Shown here: positions 1 to 7,818 of the stretch, piece after piece | Position numbering within the stretch: position 1 is the first letter of the stretch | How the letters are laid out: every line of letters begins with the position of its first letter | Assembly: GCA_964511535.1 (NCBI GenBank) | Contig: CAZEFW010000009.1 | Coordinates: 1 to 64,000 of the forward strand | Length of the DNA: 64,000 bases | Reading direction: 5' to 3' | From: CAZCFB01 sp964511535 | Lineage (GTDB): Bacteria; Myxococcota_A; Polyangia; GCA-2747355; CAZCFB01 | Notes under the pieces: model-generated | Seen by the model: only the letters and a program-made list of their open reading frames with translations | Told to the model about the DNA's origin: nothing | The model's database searches: none | Translations under genes and position numbers: made by a program

Positions 1-2
1 TC

Positions 3-353
3 TCCCTGGCGATCACGGTGGCGGTGCGCTTCCCGCTGCTGGAGGACCACTACGGCGTGCTGTACGGGGTGGAAGGCCTCGGCTGGTTCGTCAAGACGGA
101 GTACTTCGGGGTCTTTCTCGGGATGAGCACCCAGATCGGGCAGATCTATTCCAACGAGGTGTCCGAGCCGGTCACCGGCATGGCCATGTTCGCCAACGCC
201 GGGGTGCGCCTGTTCGGCCCGTTCCGCATGAGCCTGACCCTGGGCGGCGGCCTCGGCATGTGGTTCACCCTGCACGAGCCCTCGGAGGTGGCCCACGAGT
301 TCCCCACCAACGGCAAGATGCGGCTGATCATGGACATCGGCTGGGGGTTCTAG
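3..353 (+). CDS. C-terminal part of a probable outer-membrane beta-barrel protein (partial)
   Basis: The frame is open to the left edge, so only the last 116 codons are present and the true start lies upstream. The visible part alternates polar and hydrophobic residues with many Gly and aromatic residues. It ends in a last strand closing with Gly-Trp-Gly-Phe and a terminal Phe, the usual outer-membrane barrel signature read by the Bam machinery. No enzyme motif is seen, so the function is unknown. It converges on the P-domain gene on the other strand. The barrel assignment is inference from strand pattern and C-terminal residue. Confidence 0.6.
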   Translation, partial: SLAITVAVRFPLLEDHYGVLYGVEGLGWFVKTEYFGVFLGMSTQIGQIYSNEVSEPVTGMAMFANAGVRLFGPFRMSLTLGGGLGMWFTLHEPSEVAHEFPTNGKMRLIMDIGWGF

Positions 354-406
354 CGGTTGAAGCAGCGTCTCGCCGCTTGAGGCACGCGGCGTCCCGCCAT
401 GTCTGC

Positions 407-1152
407 TCAGTCCCGCTCGAGGCGGAACGGATCGCAGTGGCAGCCCCAGGAATCGGGGGAACTGTACTGGCCGTAGGTGGCGTAAGTCCCCGCCTGCGAC
501 TCGTCGCTCGCCTGGCCCCACAGGCGCCAGCGCTTGAGCTGCCCGACGCCGAGGCCGGAGAGCTGCAGGGTCCAGCGTCCGCGGGCCGGCTCGTCAAGCA
601 GGGCGGCCAGCGACTCCAGCGGCTGGACACCGCCGGCGCCGTACCAGCCGCGGATGCCGCCCCGGCGAGACCCGGCCGAGCGCGCGCCGTGCAGCAACTT
701 AATCCGGCTCCCGGCGGGGGAGATCAGCGACGCCTGCACATCTCGCGGGTGAGGCGCCTCGATGTCCACGAACACCGCCAGGCGGTGGACCAGGCCGCGC
801 TCGGCGATCCACACGCTGAAGCGGGCCTCGCCGCCCAGGCCCGCCGCGCCGCCGCCATGCGCCGAGCCGAAGGTGTGCAGCCGGGGGCCCCCGGCGCGCG
901 CCCCCCCCCCGCCCCCGCGCCCCCCCCCCCCACCCCCCCACGGCCCCCCCCCCCACCCACAACAACTTAGCCCCCCCCCCCGCCCCCGCCCGGCCAGGCC
1001 GCGCCGCCCCCTTGCCCCGCGCCGTTGGTGTGCCGCGGGGGCCCCCCGGCGCGCGCCGTCCCCGGGACCCCTCGCCCCACGGCCGCGGCCGCCAAGGTCA
1101 GCAACACCAGCTTGAAGATCGTTCGCCCCACCCCGGGCACCGTGCCTGCCAT
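407..1152 (-). CDS. Secreted protein with proprotein-convertase P domain, frame broken by poly-C patch
   Basis: The start at 1152 gives a signal peptide (MAGTVPGVGRTIFKLVLLTL, then an Ala-rich stretch and GTARAGG). The 3' part, in another frame, reads RLHTFGSAHGGGAAG and then a P/Homo-B domain: VFVDIEAPHPRDVQASLISP, later RGRWTLQLSGLGVG. P domains are beta-sandwiches that accompany subtilisin-like proteases or stand alone in secreted bacterial proteins; no catalytic domain is present here. The two parts are in different frames. The middle (about 901-993) is almost pure C, and the sequence just upstream of it repeats, with errors, the sequence just downstream. Removing the duplicate restores one continuous protein of roughly 200 residues. 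I therefore treat this as one gene damaged by sequence error rather than a true pseudogene. Confidence 0.6.
835..1054. repeat. Imperfect duplication (835-900 and 994-1054) flanking a poly-C tract
   Basis: The 66 bases at 835-900 recur in corrupted form at 994-1054. Both contain CCAGGCC, a GCGCCGCC core, GGTGTG, and a final run of G and C before GGCGCGCG. On the minus strand both copies encode nearly the same peptide: RAGGPRLHTFGSAHGGGAAG against RAGGPPRHTNGAGQGGGAAW. The bases between (901-993) are mostly C runs with a few scattered other bases. This looks like two contig or read ends joined across a low-quality G-rich stretch. Confidence 0.7.
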
Positions 1153-1196
1153 GGCCGCATTGTAGCAGAGCCCGCGCGTCTCCAGCGCTGGTCAGC

Positions 1197-3476
1197 TCAC
1201 AGCTTGAGCGTCGCCCAGAGCATGCCCTGGAACCGTCGCTGGGGGTAGAGCAGATCTCTGCCCGCGTCGTACCAGGTGGTATCGGTGAAGTTGTCCAGCT
1301 TCAGGTGCAGGCCCACCCCCTCGTGCAGGATATTCACCGCGCGGATGACCGCGGTGCCGATGAAGTACGCCGGCGCCTCGAGGGTCGGATCGCTGGCGGA
1401 GGTCCAGCACACCTCCTTGCCGGTGGTGGAATCCAGGGGGCAGCCGAAGCCCGGCTGTTCGAGCCCGCGCGCGGGAACCTTCTTGTTGCCCACGCCCAGG
1501 CCGCGCAGGCTGAGCTGCAGGTGCCGGTGGGCCCGCACGGTGAGGCTGCCGCCGGCGGACCAGAGGGCGGAGTAGTGGAGGCGCTCGCCGTCGGCGTCCC
1601 AGGGGTGGCGGTATGAGCCGTGCAGCTTGAGGCTCACCCGACGGTGGGGCGTGATCAGGGCCTCCGCCTCGAACCCGGCGGTGCTCACATGAGCCTTGTT
1701 GGTCTTCTGGTTGTAGCTGGCTGACGGGCGCTGGCTGGAGGGGAACGAGCCCTCACCCCCCAGGGGCCCGCTGACGCTGCCGTAGCCGATGAGCGCGTCG
1801 ATGCGGCTGTAGAAGCCGGTGACGCGCACGTCGAGCCACCCGGGGAGGCGGTAGCCGATCTGCAGCTCGCCGGTCACCGCCTGCTCCGGCTCCAGCGTCG
1901 GGTTGCCGTAGTACGCGTCCTTGCGGAAGTAGTACAGGTCGTGGAACGAGGGCGCCTTGTAAGCCATGCCGGCCAGGCCCTTGATGTACACGCCTGCGGG
2001 CAGGCGCAGCACCACGCCGAGCCGGGGCGGCGGCACATAGTCGTAGAGCAGCACCAGGCCGTAGATCTGGTCGTAGTCCAGCCGCAGCCCCGCGGTGATG
2101 GCCAGGATCTCCACGGGGGAGTACTGGGCCTGCAAGAAGGCGCCGAAGTGCACGTTCTGGAACTCGGCCAGGTCCCTGCCCAGGCCGGCCAGCGCCCACT
2201 GGTCCGGGAAGTGCCAGCGCACCACGTCGAGGTACTCCAGCTCCACGCCGCCCATGACCTGCAGCTTGAGCGACGGGACATAGTTGGCGCGCACCTTGAA
2301 CTCCCAGCGCTGATCCGCCGCGTCCATGCGGATCAGCTCGCGCGAGAGGCTGGTCTTGCCTGGCGCCAGGGGATAGCGCTCGTAGACGGTGCCGTCGAGG
2401 AAGCGGTAGTCGTCGAAGGAGACCTCGGCGGTCAGGTCGAGGCCGCGCAGGGGCATGGCCGAAAAGGCGAGCCGGGCGATGTGCCGGTCGCTGACAAAGA
2501 CGCTGTCGTCGCCGCCGACGACGCTGAAGGTGGACAGCGGCGCGCCGGTCTCGTGGCGGATCTTGTGGAAGGTGAGGCTGAACCAGCGGTAGCGGGCGCG
2601 CAGGCCGACGGTGATGCCCTGCTCGTCGTCGCCGCTGACCGACACCTCCTGGCTGCGGCCGCGCCTGAACTCCTTGAGCGACGGGAGCAGCAGGTCCGCG
2701 TCGTCTCCGTAGTAGGCGATGGAGGCGCCGATCTTCAGGTGCTCGCCCAGGGTGGTGCCGGCGCGGCCCGAGACGAACTGGTGGTCGAAGCGGTGGTCCA
2801 TGCCGAAGGTGAACTCGGCGCCGTCCAGGGCGGCCCAGTCCCGGGTGACGATGTTGACCACCCCGTTGAGCGCGTTGGCGCCCCAGATGGCCGAGCCGGG
2901 GCCGCGGATCAGCTCCACCCGGGCGATGTCCTCCATGGCCACCCAGCCAGGGTGGTGGTAGTTGCGGTTGAACTGACGCCAGCTCATGTTGTGGCCGTCG
3001 AGCAGCATCTGGATCTTGTCGCCGTAGGTGGTTCGGTCGTTGATGCCGCGCACGCCGGTGTCGGGCCAGTGCAGGTTGTCGTTGACGTCGAAGCCGACGG
3101 TGTTGCGCAGCACCTCGGTCAGGGAGCGGTAGCCTAGGGCGAGGATCTCCTCGCGGGTGACCACCGTGACGATGGCCGGCGCCTCGGTGATGGTCTGGGG
3201 GGTCCGCGTGGCGGAGGTGACCACCGGCTCGGCGGGCGGGGAGTCGGTCTCTGGTACCGTGGGCTTCTTTTCGGGCTCGGGAGCGGGGGCGGGTTCGCCA
3301 CCGGGAGCCAGGGCTGAGCCGGATTCGGGAGCGGGCCTGGTCTCGCTCGCAGGTTCAGGCGTCCGGGGTTCCTCTTCCTCCTCGGTCACTTCAACCTGGA
3401 TGCCCCCGCTCTGCTGGGCCAGGGCGGCGGAGGGCGGCAGGAGCGCCAGCATGAACACCAGCATCCATCGCTTCAT
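1197..3476 (-). CDS. TonB-dependent outer-membrane receptor
   Basis: A 759-residue protein with a signal peptide (1-20), a long acidic and Pro-rich periplasmic linker (about 30-82), a TonB-box-like segment EPVVTSATR (83-91), and a plug domain (about 95-212) containing VELIRGPGSAIWGANALNGV. The rest is a 22-strand-type barrel ending in a hydrophobic last strand (GMLWATLKL). These receptors import siderophores, vitamin B12, metals or glycans using the TonB/ExbBD energy system. The substrate cannot be told from sequence. The extended Pro/Glu linker before the plug is longer than usual. Its start overlaps the stop of the upstream Ser/Thr kinase gene by four bases (ATGA), implying translational coupling. 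Confidence 0.93.
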   Translation of the reverse strand: MKRWMLVFMLALLPPSAALAQQSGGIQVEVTEEEEEPRTPEPASETRPAPESGSALAPGGEPAPAPEPEKKPTVPETDSPPAEPVVTSATRTPQTITEAPAIVTVVTREEILALGYRSLTEVLRNTVGFDVNDNLHWPDTGVRGINDRTTYGDKIQMLLDGHNMSWRQFNRNYHHPGWVAMEDIARVELIRGPGSAIWGANALNGVVNIVTRDWAALDGAEFTFGMDHRFDHQFVSGRAGTTLGEHLKIGASIAYYGDDADLLLPSLKEFRRGRSQEVSVSGDDEQGITVGLRARYRWFSLTFHKIRHETGAPLSTFSVVGGDDSVFVSDRHIARLAFSAMPLRGLDLTAEVSFDDYRFLDGTVYERYPLAPGKTSLSRELIRMDAADQRWEFKVRANYVPSLKLQVMGGVELEYLDVVRWHFPDQWALAGLGRDLAEFQNVHFGAFLQAQYSPVEILAITAGLRLDYDQIYGLVLLYDYVPPPRLGVVLRLPAGVYIKGLAGMAYKAPSFHDLYYFRKDAYYGNPTLEPEQAVTGELQIGYRLPGWLDVRVTGFYSRIDALIGYGSVSGPLGGEGSFPSSQRPSASYNQKTNKAHVSTAGFEAEALITPHRRVSLKLHGSYRHPWDADGERLHYSALWSAGGSLTVRAHRHLQLSLRGLGVGNKKVPARGLEQPGFGCPLDSTTGKEVCWTSASDPTLEAPAYFIGTAVIRAVNILHEGVGLHLKLDNFTDTTWYDAGRDLLYPQRRFQGMLWATLKL

Positions 3477-5233
3477 GGTGTGCCCCTCAGCTTCACGGTG
3501 ATCACCTTGCCCGGCTTGACCCGGACGCGTTGCTTGACCTGCAGGTTGGTGCCCTTGAACAGCACCACCACCTCGTGGGTGCCCACCGGCAGGCGCAGCT
3601 TGACTGGCGTGACCTTGCCGGTGTTCTCGCCGTCGATGAAGACGTAGCCTGGCGCGTCGGCCGCCACCTTGAGGGTGCCGTGTGTCGGCGCTGGGGGCGG
3701 CGCGGGCGCCGGCTTCGGCGCTGGCTTCGGCGAGGGGGCGACCTTCGGAGCAGGCCTGGGCGCGGGAGCGGGCTCGGGCGCGGGCTCAAGCGCGGGGGCG
3801 GGGGCGGGAGCGGGAGCGGGCGCGGCAGCGGGCTCCGGGGCGGGCTTTCGGGGCCTCGGGCGTGGGCGGCGCGCACGGCGCGGCTTCCTGGTCGGGGCCG
3901 GCTCCTTCGGGGCCGAGACCGACGCGATGACCGGCATGTCGGCCCCTGCATCTTGCCCGGCCAGCGGGGTCGCGCTGGCCAGCTTGAGGTCCGGCGTCGG
4001 CGGCGGAATCTCGGCCGTGGAGGCCGCGGGCTCCGGTGACTCGGAGCGGCTCCGGCTCCCCATCCAGAAAGCGAGGGCCACCACGCAGACCAGGGCCAGG
4101 GTGACGATGACCGTGATCGACACGATGAGCCCGATGCGCGGGCCCCTTTGCTCTTCCGCAGGCGTCGGGGTCAGGCCCACCCCCGAGGGCGTCGTGACCG
4201 CGCCGACCATGGGAGGCCCCCCCGAAAACAGCGGCAGCAAGGTGGAATTGGGCGGCGGCGTGTCCGCCTCCCGCGCCTCCAGGGTGACCTCGCGCTCCAT
4301 GGCCAGGCGCTCGTCCCTGCGCTCGGCAAAGGCCGACCGCATCCACTCGCCCACTTGCCGCTCGGAGGTGCTCCAGCCGCTCTCCTGCGCCACCTGCTCC
4401 AGCAGGGCGCACAGGTTCGACGCGCTCTGGATCCGGTTGGTCCGCTCACGCTCCAGGCAGCCCAGGATCACCTGGTCCATCAGCTCCGGCACCGCCGGGT
4501 TCAGCTCGCTGGGTGGCGGGATGTGCTGCTCCATCACCGCCTTGATCGCCGACGCCTCGCTCTTGCGGGAGAACAGGCGGCACCCGGTGAGCATCTGCCA
4601 GGCCACCACCCCCAGCGAGAACAGGTCGGAGCGGCCGTCCAGCTCCAGGTGCTGGATCTGCTCGGGGCTCGTGTAACCCAGCTTGCCCTTGAGGGTGCCG
4701 GGGCGCGTGTAGACGTTGGCCACGTTCGCCTTGGCCACGCCGAAGTCCACCAGCTTGGCGCTGCCGTCGTAGGTCAGCAGGATGTTGCCTGGGGAGACAT
4801 CCCGGTGCACCACCTCGCGAGAGCGGCCCTCGGCGTCCGTGGCCAGGTGGGCCGCGGCCAGCCCGGCGGCGGCGTGGGCCACCACATGGCTCACCACCGG
4901 CACCGGCATGTGCTCGTCCTCCCGGCTGGCGAGGGTTCGCAGGAGGTACAGCACGTCCTCTCCCGACAGGTACTCCATCACGATGAAGAAGCCGTCGTCG
5001 TCCCGGCCGATGTCGAAGATCTCCACCACGTTGGGGTGGGCCAGCGACGCTGCCAGCCGCGCCTCGTCCAGGAACATCTGGATGAAGCGGCCGTCCTCAC
5101 ACAGGTGGGGCAGGATGCGCTTGATCACCACCAGCTTCTCGAAGCCGCCCATCCCTTGCTGGATCGCAAGGAAGACCTCGGCCATGCCGCCGGTGGCGAT
5201 CTTGCGCGCTAGCCTGTAACGGGAGGCGGTCAT
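3473..5233 (-). CDS. Membrane Ser/Thr protein kinase with C-terminal PEGA domain
   Basis: The 586-residue protein has a Hanks-type kinase domain: glycine loop ATGGMAEV (13-20), catalytic Lys38, HRDVSPGN (143-150), DFG (163-165) and TSPE (188-191). A membrane segment follows at about 367-391. A long Pro/Ala/Lys-rich spacer leads to a PEGA domain (about 517-586, with GYVFIDGENTGKVTPVKLRL). PEGA domains are surface or periplasmic beta-sandwich modules, so the kinase is cytoplasmic and the PEGA end periplasmic. The HRDxSPxN loop is typical of myxobacterial kinases. The stop codon overlaps the start of the TonB receptor gene, so the kinase may help regulate or sense through that receptor (inference). 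Confidence 0.93.
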   Translation of the reverse strand: MTASRYRLARKIATGGMAEVFLAIQQGMGGFEKLVVIKRILPHLCEDGRFIQMFLDEARLAASLAHPNVVEIFDIGRDDDGFFIVMEYLSGEDVLYLLRTLASREDEHMPVPVVSHVVAHAAAGLAAAHLATDAEGRSREVVHRDVSPGNILLTYDGSAKLVDFGVAKANVANVYTRPGTLKGKLGYTSPEQIQHLELDGRSDLFSLGVVAWQMLTGCRLFSRKSEASAIKAVMEQHIPPPSELNPAVPELMDQVILGCLERERTNRIQSASNLCALLEQVAQESGWSTSERQVGEWMRSAFAERRDERLAMEREVTLEAREADTPPPNSTLLPLFSGGPPMVGAVTTPSGVGLTPTPAEEQRGPRIGLIVSITVIVTLALVCVVALAFWMGSRSRSESPEPAASTAEIPPPTPDLKLASATPLAGQDAGADMPVIASVSAPKEPAPTRKPRRARRPRPRPRKPAPEPAAAPAPAPAPAPALEPAPEPAPAPRPAPKVAPSPKPAPKPAPAPPPAPTHGTLKVAADAPGYVFIDGENTGKVTPVKLRLPVGTHEVVVLFKGTNLQVKQRVRVKPGKVITVKLRGTP

Positions 5234-5264
5234 CTACCCCGGCAATCCTTGCAACTACCCCAAA

Positions 5265-5284
5265 GCCCCTCGACGGCGAGGGGC
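5265..5284. promoter_or_regulatory. Hairpin between divergent genes
   Basis: GCCCCTCG and CGAGGGGC form a perfect 8-bp stem around the loop ACGG. It lies 32 bases upstream of the kinase start and 130 bases upstream of the plus-strand gene, followed on the plus strand by CCCCCGTTT. The surrounding genes diverge, so a leader hairpin or operator is more likely than a terminator. No matching regulator is known. Confidence 0.4.
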
Positions 5285-5413
5285 CCCCGTTTAACTCCAG
5301 AGCCGCTGTGGTTGATCAGGGCCGTATCTTACCGGATCCGCTCCTTCGGGGTAAGGACGGCGTTGGCCCGCTTTGCTGCCCGGGGGGCAAGATGCTACCC
5401 TTATAAATTAGCC

Positions 5414-5917
5414 ATGACGAATTTGACTAGGTCTACCAGCGCAGTCCTCGTATCCGCCTCGCTGGTGGTTCTCGTCCCGTCCGCCGCCTTCGGGACGGAC
5501 CTGCTCTCGCTGGACAGCCTGTCGGTGCGCGAGTCCCTCTGGTTCCTGGTCCCCTTCGTGCTCTCCGTGATCATCCTGGCCCGCATCGAGCGCTGGGCGC
5601 GCACCCTGCGCGAGACCCTGCGGCGCCGGCGCAAGCTGCGGCAGCGCCCGGGTGGATCCCCGCTCAACCCGCTGCCCGTGGACTCGTTCAAGCAGCTACG
5701 TGCCTACAGCTTGCGGCGCCAGTGCACCTGCGGGGAGCGGCCCCAGATGGCCTACGAGGGGCCCACCACCTCAAAGGACCGCCGGCTCTGGGTCCAGATC
5801 GAGATCTGCCCCCGCTGCGAGCATCGCGTGCAGACCTACTTCGACGTCACCGCCGCCGGGGATCCAAACCCGATGGTGCACCCACCGCTGACGCCCTCCT
5901 CGGGCAGCATCGAATAG
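5414..5917 (+). CDS. Small membrane protein with zinc-ribbon-like Cys pairs
   Basis: From the ATG at 5414 the protein has 167 residues: a signal-like hydrophobic N-terminus (about 8-27), a membrane helix (about 41-57), a basic juxtamembrane stretch rich in Arg, and a cytoplasmic domain. That domain carries CTCGE and, about 35 residues later, CPRCE, the CxC...CxxC spacing of a zinc ribbon. An earlier in-frame start at 5249 would add 55 residues without membrane or signal character and is not preferred. TATAAA (5402-5407) sits close to the chosen ATG with no Shine-Dalgarno sequence, so the mRNA may be nearly leaderless. Function unknown. Confidence 0.65.
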   Translation: MTNLTRSTSAVLVSASLVVLVPSAAFGTDLLSLDSLSVRESLWFLVPFVLSVIILARIERWARTLRETLRRRRKLRQRPGGSPLNPLPVDSFKQLRAYSLRRQCTCGERPQMAYEGPTTSKDRRLWVQIEICPRCEHRVQTYFDVTAAGDPNPMVHPPLTPSSGSIE

Positions 5918-5971
5918 CCTCCCCCCCAACAGCCTGGATCCCGCCAGCGGTAGGGGGCAGGATATAAGGCC

Positions 5972-7687
5972 ATGGTCGCGTTGCTCCTGCTCACCGGCGT
6001 GGCTGCCTTCGCGGTGGCCTACTTCAGCTACGGCAAGTTCCTCAGCCGGCTGTTCGACGTGGCCTCGGACCGCCCCACCCCGGCCCACACGCTCAACGAC
6101 GGCCGCGACTATCACCCGGCGCGCACGCCGGTGCTGCTGGGACACCACTTCTCGTCCATCGCTGGGGCTGGCCCCATCGTGGGGCCGATCTTCGCCACAT
6201 TGGTGTTCGGCTGGCTGCCGGCGGTGATCTGGGTGGTGGTCGGATCCATCTTCATCGGCGGCGTGCATGACTATGGCGCCCTGGCGGTGAGCATCAAGCA
6301 CCGCGCCCACTCCATCGCGCAGGTGAGCCGCGAGCACATGAGCGTGATGGCCAACAAGCTGTTCCTGGTGTTCATCTGGCTCACCCTGGTCTACGTGCTG
6401 GTGGTGTTCCTCGACCTGACAGCAGCGACCTTCGCCCCGCGTCTGCCAGCGGGCCTGGATCCGGCGCAGGCGGAGGCGATGCTGCGGCGGGGCGGCGGCG
6501 TGGCAAGCTCCTCGCTGATGTTCATCGTGCTGGCCCTGCTGCTGGGCGCCGCGCTGCACCGATTCAAGGTGCCCCTGCTGCGCGCGTCGCTGGTGTTCGT
6601 GCCCCTGCTCTTTGTGGCCATCTGGGCCGGCCAGCAGGCGCCGCTGCTGCCCGGGTGGGTGCCCGCGGTGCAGGGTTCGCCCACCACCACCTGGCGGCTG
6701 ATCCTGCTGGGGTACTGCCTGCTCGCCTCGGTGATGCCGGTCTGGCTGCTGCTGCAGCCGCGGGACTATCTCTCGTCGTTTCTGCTCTACGCGGCTCTGG
6801 CCGGGGGCCTGGTGGGCGTGGCGGGCAGCGCGATCATGCCGGGGCACGCGCTGACCCTGGCCTACCCGGCGTTCCTCGGCTTTCACAGCCAGAAGCTCGG
6901 GTACCTGTACCCCGCGCTGTTCATCACCATCGCCTGCGGCGCGTGCAGCGGGTTCCACTCGGTGGTCGCCTCGGGCACCACGGCCAAGCAGCTCGACCGG
7001 GAGCAGGACGCCCGGGCCGTGGGGTACGGCGCCATGCTGCTGGAGGGGGTGCTCGCGCTGATGGCCATCTGCACCGTGGCGATCCTGGCCAGGGGGGACC
7101 CTGCCCTGGGGCTGGCGCCGCCGGCCATGTTCGCCACGGGCCTGGGCAGGTTCCTCGCGGTGCTCGGCGTGCCGGCGGAGCTGGGCAAGGGGTTCGGCCT
7201 GCTGGCGCTGTCCACCTTCCTGCTCACGACGCTCGACACCGCCACCCGACTGGGCCGCTACATCTTCGAGGAGCTGCTGGAGCTGGAGGGCCGCAACACC
7301 CTCTGGATCTCCACCCTGGCCACCCTGGCGCTGCCCACCTTATTCGCCCTGATGACCTTCCACGACGAGGCGGGCAAGGTGGTGCCGGTCTGGCGCATCA
7401 TCTGGCCGGTGTTCGGCAGCACCAACCAGCTGCTCGGCGGCCTGGCGCTGCTCGTGATCACCGTCTGGCTCAAGCGCACCGGCAGACCCATCTGGGTCAC
7501 CCTCTTCCCGATGCTGTTCATGGTGTCCGCCACGCTGCTGTCGCTGGGGCAGCTGGTCTGGCTCCACGGCCTGACCCTGATCGGCACCATCGCGGCGGCG
7601 CTGTTCGTACTGGCCGTGCTGCTGATCTGGGAAGCCATGCGGAGCTTGATGGGGGCGCGGCCCTCCGGGCCACGAATGACAGAATGA
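5972..7687 (+). CDS. cstA: CstA-family carbon-starvation / pyruvate-peptide transporter
   Basis: A 571-residue polytopic protein with CstA hallmarks: an N-terminal HHFSSIAGAGPIVGPIFATL segment, GGVHDYGALAVSIKHRAHSI, and the GCHSVVASGTTAKQ-type region, here SGFHSVVASGTTAKQ. CstA proteins are inner-membrane transporters induced by carbon starvation, moving peptides and, in E. coli paralogues, pyruvate. This is the shorter form (E. coli CstA is about 700 residues) and lacks the long C-terminal extension. The last codons (ATG ACA GAA TGA) lie inside an 8-bp tandem repeat array, so the stop codon is supplied by the repeat. It converges on the hydrolase lipoprotein gene. Confidence 0.9.
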   Translation: MVALLLLTGVAAFAVAYFSYGKFLSRLFDVASDRPTPAHTLNDGRDYHPARTPVLLGHHFSSIAGAGPIVGPIFATLVFGWLPAVIWVVVGSIFIGGVHDYGALAVSIKHRAHSIAQVSREHMSVMANKLFLVFIWLTLVYVLVVFLDLTAATFAPRLPAGLDPAQAEAMLRRGGGVASSSLMFIVLALLLGAALHRFKVPLLRASLVFVPLLFVAIWAGQQAPLLPGWVPAVQGSPTTTWRLILLGYCLLASVMPVWLLLQPRDYLSSFLLYAALAGGLVGVAGSAIMPGHALTLAYPAFLGFHSQKLGYLYPALFITIACGACSGFHSVVASGTTAKQLDREQDARAVGYGAMLLEGVLALMAICTVAILARGDPALGLAPPAMFATGLGRFLAVLGVPAELGKGFGLLALSTFLLTTLDTATRLGRYIFEELLELEGRNTLWISTLATLALPTLFALMTFHDEAGKVVPVWRIIWPVFGSTNQLLGGLALLVITVWLKRTGRPIWVTLFPMLFMVSATLLSLGQLVWLHGLTLIGTIAAALFVLAVLLIWEAMRSLMGARPSGPRMTE

Positions 7688-7705
7688 CAGAATGACAAAA
7701 TGACA
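7674..7705. repeat. Octamer tandem repeat (GAATGACA)3 AAATGACA
   Basis: Three perfect copies of GAATGACA and one AAATGACA run head to tail through the cstA stop codon. Read on the other strand the unit is ATTCTGTC/ATTTTGTC, closely related to the ATTCTGGC/ATTTTGGC arrays near 41.2 and 46.1 kb. Confidence 0.85.
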
Positions 7706-7744
7706 AAATTTGGGGGATGGCAGGGCGGAGGATCAACTCGAGCC

Positions 7745-7818
7745 GCGAGCGAAGCTCGCCCAGCTATCTCCCCTCAAGCCTCAAGCCCCAAGCCTCAAGC
7801 CGGCGAGCGAAGCTCGCC
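7745..7818. repeat. Composite repeat: two GCGAAGC-loop hairpins around four CTCAAGC heptamers
   Basis: GCGAGC-GAA-GCTCGC at 7745-7759 and GGCGAGC-GAA-GCTCGCC at 7802-7818 form tight hairpins with a GAA triloop; d(GCGAAGC) is known as an exceptionally stable DNA mini-hairpin. Between them lie heptamers CTCAAGC, CTCAAGC, CCCAAGC, CTCAAGC (7773-7800). The second hairpin abuts the stop codon of the minus-strand lipoprotein gene, so it could also act in transcript termination or mRNA end protection. The same composite recurs at 63.7-63.9 kb. Confidence 0.8.

Noticed and set aside
1941..3137. Long open frame antisense to the TonB receptor gene
   Set aside because: Composition (His, Gly, Val, Asp, Gln rich, no fold pattern) is that of a shadow frame in high-GC DNA; the receptor on the other strand is certain.
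7770..7800. Possible CRISPR array in the short tandem repeats
   Set aside because: Units are 7-8 bp with no spacers; CRISPR repeats are 24-40 bp with unique spacers, and no cas genes are present.
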